From positions 1-25,127 of the forward strand of contig CAZYWA010000041.1 of NCBI GenBank assembly GCA_964650975.1: a stretch of 25,127 nucleotides of DNA. Direction: 5' to 3'. The notes under the pieces were generated by a model that was not told the DNA's origin, made no database searches, and saw only the letters and a program-made list of their open reading frames with translations. Shown in pieces: positions 20,894 to 25,127 of this stretch. Both the position numbers and the translations under genes were made by a program. The stretch's first letter is position 1; every line of letters begins with the position of its first letter. The stretch is from CAZYWA01 sp964650975 [NCBI: uncultured bacterium]. GTDB lineage: Bacteria; JADJOY01.

Positions 20894-20969
20894 GGAGGGC
20901 TGCGGTCCCTCGCAGCCGTTACGTCACACCTCGATCGATCATTGCGAGCGCGGGGACCGCATCTCCTCC
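20894..20969. repeat. REP/BIME-like element (locus 3, tail-to-tail)
   Basis: A 24-nt copy at 20894-20917 is identical to 831-854 (GGAGGG head, 7-bp stem, GTCCCT loop). A degenerate minus-strand copy starts at 20969 with GGAG and has the loop GTCCCC and a broken stem. Here the heads point outwards, unlike loci 1 and 2. It fills most of the 115-bp spacer between the YfhO-like stop and the nnrS start, so it sits in the nnrS upstream region. Confidence 0.62.
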
Positions 20970-20989
20970 GGCCCGTCGATCGCGACAGC

Positions 20990-23374
20990 CTACGCGCTCA
21001 CCGAGCGCGCGCCCAGGCCGATCGGCCGCGTCCGAGCGCGGCGCGACTGGGCGCCGAGAGACCACCGAGCCAGCGCCATCCCGCCGGCCCCTGCCATGAC
21101 CAGGCCGATCGTGAGCGAGGCGGGCCAGAAATCGAGTACGACGCTCTGGGCCCCCACCGGCAGTGGCACCACGCGAAGCGCGAGATCGCCGCGCAACACC
21201 AGCGTGTCGCGACCGTCGACGCGCGCGCGCCAACCGTCCCCGTAGCTCTCGGAGAGGACCAGGTAGCTGGGAGTCCTCACGGGCGCGCCGAGCGTGACGC
21301 GTAGCCTCGTCGAGCGCGATTCTTCGACCACCGCCGCTGGCGGCTCGATGGCCCCATCACACGCGACGAACCGGCCCGAGGAAGCCATCTCGATGAGCCC
21401 GCCCAATCCCTCACGCGGACTGATCACCACGCTGCGCTGCGGATCGAAATCGGCCTCTGCGACGGCGGCGCGCGCCGCGGTCTCGTCCCCCACGGCCACC
21501 TGGCTGCACAGCACCCACGCGCGTCCGAGCGGCGGGCTCGCCGGCGCGCTCCACTCGACCCCGCCGTCCGATCGGGAGCGCGCGAGCCATCCAACGTCGA
21601 GCATCCGCGCCAGCATGGGATCGAGATCGTGGAACACCAGGTCGCGCGGCTCGCTCAGCGCGTGAAGGTCGAGCGCGCCCTGACGCGCTTCGATCAGCTC
21701 GGCCCAGTGACGATCCATCCAGAAACCATTGCCGAGCAGACCGCGGAAACCGTGAATGCGCGCCGCCGGACCGGAAATCGACGAGCGCGGGTCGGCGCCC
21801 GCGATTTCGAGCGCCGCGACACGCGCGGCGCTCGGGGTGATCGTGTCCGTCACATCGGGAGCCGCGGGCGGAACCAGCGGCTCCCAGTAGTCGCGCAGAA
21901 AGGCGTAGTGCGTGAGCGACAGATCGGCGGCCAGCGCCACCATCACCGTCGCGGCGAGCCACGAGCGTGCGTGGCGAGGCCGCCGCGACGTGGCCGTAAC
22001 ACCACCCGCAACTCCAGCGGTGGCGAGCCACGCTGCCGCCACCGCCAGCGCCGCCAGCAGGCGTCGCGCGGGGACCACCACGTTCGCGACCGCGCGCACG
22101 TCGCCGGCGGCCGGGTCGCCGAGCATCGCCGGATCGGTGGCGTCGGGGAGGCCCTCGAAAAACGCGATCCGCGCGCGCAGATCGGCGGCATAGAACGGCA
22201 GCTCGCCGCGCAACCCCAGCAACCCGACCGCGAGAACCGACACCACGAAGAGCGCCGCCGCGCCTTCCGCGACGCTCGCTCGATTCCGCCGGCGAATCAG
22301 CCGGTCGAGCCCGCGTCCCGCCGTCACCGCGATCGGGAGCGCCACGAACCAGAGGTGCAGTCCCTGCGCGTTGATCTGGTCGAAGACCGGAAGCGCGAAG
22401 AACCAGCGGCCGGCGAAGGTTCGCGGGCCGAGGGCCAGGAGCGCCGCGGCCACTCCGCCGGCCGCGATTCCCGCGACGGGCGCGCAACGCGCCCGGAAAC
22501 GAAGGCCTGGGCTCACGGCGACCGCCGCGAGCACCAGCGGCACCAGCCCCGCCCAGAGCCCCGTGAGAAGTCGTGCGCCGGCCTGAAACGAATCGAGGTC
22601 TTCGTTGAAGACCCGAGGGGCGCCGCTTCCCGGTCCACGAGTCGACTCGCGGGCGTAATCGAGAAGTGGCGCCCAGCGAGGAGCGGCGAGCGCCACGCCG
22701 GTGACGAAAAGCACCGCGAGCAAAACCAGACCGCTTCGTCTCGACCTGGGCCGCGGGCGAGCGACCAGCTCGACGGCGAAGATGAGCGCCAGAAGCGCCG
22801 ACCCGATGAGCGCGCCGTTCACGTGCGTGCCGAGCAGGAACATCGCCATCGCCACGGCGCCCGCGGGCAAGTCCCGGCGCCGCGCGCGGCGCAGCACCCG
22901 CATGCCGAAGTGGAGGATCCACGGCGTCCACGCGATTCCCGGCGCGTAGTCGACGAATCCTTCCACCAGCACGTCGAAGAACGTGACTTGCGCGAGACCG
23001 TAGACGAACGCCGCGAGCGCCGCGCCGGGCCGCGATGCTCCGCAGGTGCGCGCCAGCGCGCGAGCGCCCAGGCTCGCGATCACCACGTGCAGCGCCAGGA
23101 TCACGCCGATCGCGCGCTCCGCGGGCATCACGAACGCCAGCCAGGAAAAGGGATAGAAGAGCTGATGGCGCGGATCGGCCACCAGCGGGATCCCGCCGAA
23201 CACGGTGTCGTCCCAGAGCGGAAACGGCTCGCCGCGCGCGGCACCGCGAGCCATGAGCGCCAGGTACGGAAGCACCAGCGAGGTCGCGTCGGAGCCGGGC
23301 GGGCGGTGAACGATCGCGATCGACGCCAGCAGCAACGCTGCGCCGAGCGCCACCTCGGGCGTGCGACGGCTCAT
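20990..23374 (-). CDS. YfhO-like large polytopic membrane protein
   Basis: The protein has 794 residues from ATG 23374, which overlaps the upstream gene by ATGA. The N-terminus fits the YfhO / GT-C-like plan: the SLVLPYLALMARGAARGEPFPLWDDTVFGGIPLVADPRHQLFYPFSW region is the extracytoplasmic loop typical of lipid-linked glycosyltransferase-fold proteins, followed by about ten transmembrane helices. The large domain at about 500-750 faces the periplasm, with a final helix (SLTIGLVMAGAGGMALARW) near the C-terminus. YfhO in Bacillus is needed for lipoteichoic acid glycosylation; here a role in transferring a sugar to a surface polymer is inference. It is the third gene of a minus-strand operon with two membrane proteins. 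Confidence 0.82.
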   Translation of the reverse strand: MSRRTPEVALGAALLLASIAIVHRPPGSDATSLVLPYLALMARGAARGEPFPLWDDTVFGGIPLVADPRHQLFYPFSWLAFVMPAERAIGVILALHVVIASLGARALARTCGASRPGAALAAFVYGLAQVTFFDVLVEGFVDYAPGIAWTPWILHFGMRVLRRARRRDLPAGAVAMAMFLLGTHVNGALIGSALLALIFAVELVARPRPRSRRSGLVLLAVLFVTGVALAAPRWAPLLDYARESTRGPGSGAPRVFNEDLDSFQAGARLLTGLWAGLVPLVLAAVAVSPGLRFRARCAPVAGIAAGGVAAALLALGPRTFAGRWFFALPVFDQINAQGLHLWFVALPIAVTAGRGLDRLIRRRNRASVAEGAAALFVVSVLAVGLLGLRGELPFYAADLRARIAFFEGLPDATDPAMLGDPAAGDVRAVANVVVPARRLLAALAVAAAWLATAGVAGGVTATSRRPRHARSWLAATVMVALAADLSLTHYAFLRDYWEPLVPPAAPDVTDTITPSAARVAALEIAGADPRSSISGPAARIHGFRGLLGNGFWMDRHWAELIEARQGALDLHALSEPRDLVFHDLDPMLARMLDVGWLARSRSDGGVEWSAPASPPLGRAWVLCSQVAVGDETAARAAVAEADFDPQRSVVISPREGLGGLIEMASSGRFVACDGAIEPPAAVVEESRSTRLRVTLGAPVRTPSYLVLSESYGDGWRARVDGRDTLVLRGDLALRVVPLPVGAQSVVLDFWPASLTIGLVMAGAGGMALARWSLGAQSRRARTRPIGLGARSVSA

Positions 23375-23997
23375 CGGGGAACCGCTCGCACGCTCGACCG
23401 GCGCAGCACCAGCTCGGTTCCCGTGACCGCCCAGGAGTATTCGCGCTCGATCCGGGTGCCGCGGTCGCGCAACCGCACCACCACCTCGCCGCTCGGCGGC
23501 CCGCCGAGTGGCGGAGCGGCCGCGTCGGCCGCGACCAGATCGACGGGGCACGTGTCCTCGTCTCTTGATGGCGCCACGCACGACCCTTCGCGCTCGCGGG
23601 CGGCGCGGGCCTGCTGGACCGACGCATCGATCGCCTTCACCAGCGGCGGGAAGCCCGACTCGATCCGCGCCCCGATCGCGACGGCACACACCGGCGAGAG
23701 CAACGAAGCGAGCGCCAGCGCTCGCCACCCGCGCCGCTCGAAAACCCCGCGAGGTCCGCTCGCCGCGGGCGATCGCATCCAGCTCAGCTGCAACACGAAC
23801 GCGCCCGTGAGCGCGAGCGCGATCGGATGCCTCGCAAGCGCCAGATCGACACCCGAAGCCAGCACTCCCGGCAGCGACGAGAGCGCCCACACCAGCGACG
23901 CGACCGCGCACCACGCGTGAAACGGCGCCCCCACCAAGAGCCACGCCGCCAGCAGCCGGTCGAGAGCGCGAACGCGACGCGAAGGCTCGAACGTCAT
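23371..23997 (-). CDS. small polytopic membrane protein with periplasmic C-terminal domain (unknown)
   Basis: The protein has 208 residues with hydrophobic helices at about 13-47, 55-74 and 90-111, then about 95 soluble residues containing two cysteines 10 apart (SCVAPSRDEDTC) that could form a disulfide. The stop overlaps the YfhO-like start (ATGA), so the two are translationally coupled. It starts 19 nt after the CruF-like gene. No Shine-Dalgarno or family match is evident. Its position suggests it is a subunit or accessory of the YfhO-like protein. Confidence 0.7.
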   Translation of the reverse strand: MTFEPSRRVRALDRLLAAWLLVGAPFHAWCAVASLVWALSSLPGVLASGVDLALARHPIALALTGAFVLQLSWMRSPAASGPRGVFERRGWRALALASLLSPVCAVAIGARIESGFPPLVKAIDASVQQARAAREREGSCVAPSRDEDTCPVDLVAADAAAPPLGGPPSGEVVVRLRDRGTRIEREYSWAVTGTELVLRRSSVRAVPR

Positions 23998-24016
23998 CGA
24001 CGAGGCAGTCCGGCGG

Positions 24017-25127
24017 TCACGCCACCGTGAACGGCGCGCCCCGCACCAGCCAGCGCGCGGCGCGCATCCGCCAGCCGTCCGGATCCGGCAGCGGTGCCCG
24101 CTCGCGCCACGACCGCACCGCGATCATGAGCAGCAGGAAGCCCGTGTAGAGGCACGCGTGGAAGACCAGCGGCGTGAACGCGCGATCGATGACGAACGTG
24201 ACGCCGAACGCGACCCCCGTCGCCATGGTCACCCAGCGGCCGCTCATCGCCAGGCCCAGGAACGTGACCAGCGGAATCCACGACTCGAGCAGCGTGACGT
24301 CGCGGGCGTGGATGACGTCCACGTAGAACGCGGTTCCGAGCATCATCGCGATCGCCACGTGAGGCGCGAACCGGAGACACCGATCGAGCGTGCTCGCGAT
24401 CGCCGCCGGCGGACGTGGCGTGCGTACCGGCAACCGCGAGAAGAGCGCCGCGATCCACAGCACCAGCACCGCCGGGAAGAGCGACTGCGCGAGGCTGCCG
24501 ATGAAGTAACAGAGCAGCACGATCGCATACGCCGCGGGCTTCATGCGGATGTTCGCGAGCGGCGAGAACTCGAACGCGAGGAACGTGACGGCGAGCGGCA
24601 GCATGTAGAGCGGCCAGCCGTAGACCGGCCCGTCCGGAATCACCGGATGCACGCGCCCCGCGTTGGCCACGATCCGGTCGGAGACCGAGATCGCGCGCCA
24701 CAAGCCGCCTTCCTCGACCTCCCAGCGCCACCAGCCCGCCGTCGAGCCCACCACCTCCATCACGTAGCCGATCCCCGAGACGCAGCAGAGCCACACCACC
24801 ACCATCGGAAACAGCCGGTCGCGCGACCCTGGCAGATGATCGGTGATCCGCTCCGCGAGCCACCAGCTCACGTAGCCGGTGAACACGTAGCCGATCGGCA
24901 GCATCAGCGGCACGCCGCCCACGGTCAGCAGGTCCGCTGTGACGGTGTAGGTGTGCACCGGGATCGCGCGCACCACGATCGCGTATTCCTTGGGCAGGTA
25001 CCACGCGACGCACACGCCGCAAAACACCAGCATCGCGCGCCATCCGCGATAGCGAACCGCGTGCGCGAGGAGCAGCGCGGTCGCGAGACCGGCCGGCACC
25101 GTGAGCACCAGCGGCGAGAGCGGCGGC
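24017..25127 (-). CDS. CruF/DUF422-like carotenoid-biosynthesis family membrane protein, 5' end outside window
   Basis: The frame is open to the right edge, so the start is not in the window; a GTG at 25108 would give 363 residues but need not be used. At least nine hydrophobic helices are present. Segments TADLLTVGGVPLMLPIGYVF and GIGYVMEVVGSTAGWWRWE resemble the gVPl.iPl and W.W blocks of the CruF carotenoid 1',2'-hydratase / DUF422 family, but the similarity is partial and the early Glu/His residues are not all clear. If correct it would act on a carotenoid or other polyprenoid in the membrane. It lies upstream of the small membrane protein and the YfhO-like gene, 19 nt apart, in one apparent operon. 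Confidence 0.42.
   Translation of the reverse strand, partial: PPLSPLVLTVPAGLATALLLAHAVRYRGWRAMLVFCGVCVAWYLPKEYAIVVRAIPVHTYTVTADLLTVGGVPLMLPIGYVFTGYVSWWLAERITDHLPGSRDRLFPMVVVWLCCVSGIGYVMEVVGSTAGWWRWEVEEGGLWRAISVSDRIVANAGRVHPVIPDGPVYGWPLYMLPLAVTFLAFEFSPLANIRMKPAAYAIVLLCYFIGSLAQSLFPAVLVLWIAALFSRLPVRTPRPPAAIASTLDRCLRFAPHVAIAMMLGTAFYVDVIHARDVTLLESWIPLVTFLGLAMSGRWVTMATGVAFGVTFVIDRAFTPLVFHACLYTGFLLLMIAVRSWRERAPLPDPDGWRMRAARWLVRGAPFTVA

Noticed and set aside
21629-23920. 763-codon plus-strand frame opposite the YfhO-like gene
   Set aside because: It is extremely Arg/Glu/His-rich without motifs, whereas the minus strand encodes a coherent polytopic membrane protein with an ATGA overlap to its neighbour.
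1-25127. CRISPR array, tRNA, rRNA, insertion sequence or phage attachment site
   Set aside because: No regularly spaced direct repeats, cloverleaf-forming segments, rRNA-like stretches, transposase genes or integrases were seen by reading.

Overview
This is a very GC-rich window, roughly 65-70 percent by eye. It carries about 21 protein-coding genes, and I found no rRNA, tRNA, CRISPR array or transposase. The gene set points to a proteobacteria-like or deltaproteobacterial-grade lineage such as Myxococcota or Binatota. It includes a fused B12-dependent acyl-CoA mutase, a deazaflavin (F420)-type nitroreductase-fold protein, a phospholipid acyltransferase with an atypical SDR, NnrS, PKD-repeat lipoproteins and a sigma-54-type promoter. 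The lineage is an inference only, because no marker gene is present.

Layout. 1-754: the 3' end of a methylmalonyl-CoA-mutase-family gene that is cut by the window edge. 872-1972 (minus): a response-regulator/histidine-kinase hybrid whose H-box histidine is Arg. 2228-3118: a Tat-exported metallophosphoesterase. 3284-4906 (minus): a tag / GST / zinc-ribbon gene string, preceded by a small membrane zinc protein at 5083-5550. 5730-6613: a deazaflavin reductase plus a carboxymuconolactone-decarboxylase-like protein. 6818-8436: a ribbon-helix-helix-like protein translationally coupled to a membrane-anchored SGNH hydrolase, with an exact 10-bp inverted repeat around the leader. 8617-10484 (minus): an acyltransferase coupled to an atypical SDR, probably acting on lipids. 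10710-14852: two tandem paralogous lipoproteins, each with four PKD domains, a glycine linker and a lectin-like domain. 14940-15866 (minus): a double-hotdog thioesterase. 16214-18410: a small basic protein behind a sigma-54-like promoter, a membrane metallophosphoesterase and a 48-aa membrane protein. 18471-20874 (minus): nnrS followed by a PLP-dependent deaminase/aldolase. 20990-25127 (minus): a YfhO-like membrane protein, a small membrane protein and a CruF/DUF422-like membrane protein that runs off the right edge.

The intergenic DNA is the least ordinary part. Three spacers contain REP/BIME-like elements: a GGAG head, a variable GC stem and an invariant GTCCCT loop. Two of these loci have head-to-head copies with exactly 26 bp between the heads. 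A second family of G-run hairpins followed by CCCCGAA lies next to gene ends. A TACACTCG -10-like motif recurs just upstream of three unrelated genes. No single obvious new defence or biosynthetic system is visible. The strongest leads are the REP-like elements, the RHH/SGNH operon with its inverted repeat, and the paralogous PKD-lectin lipoproteins.
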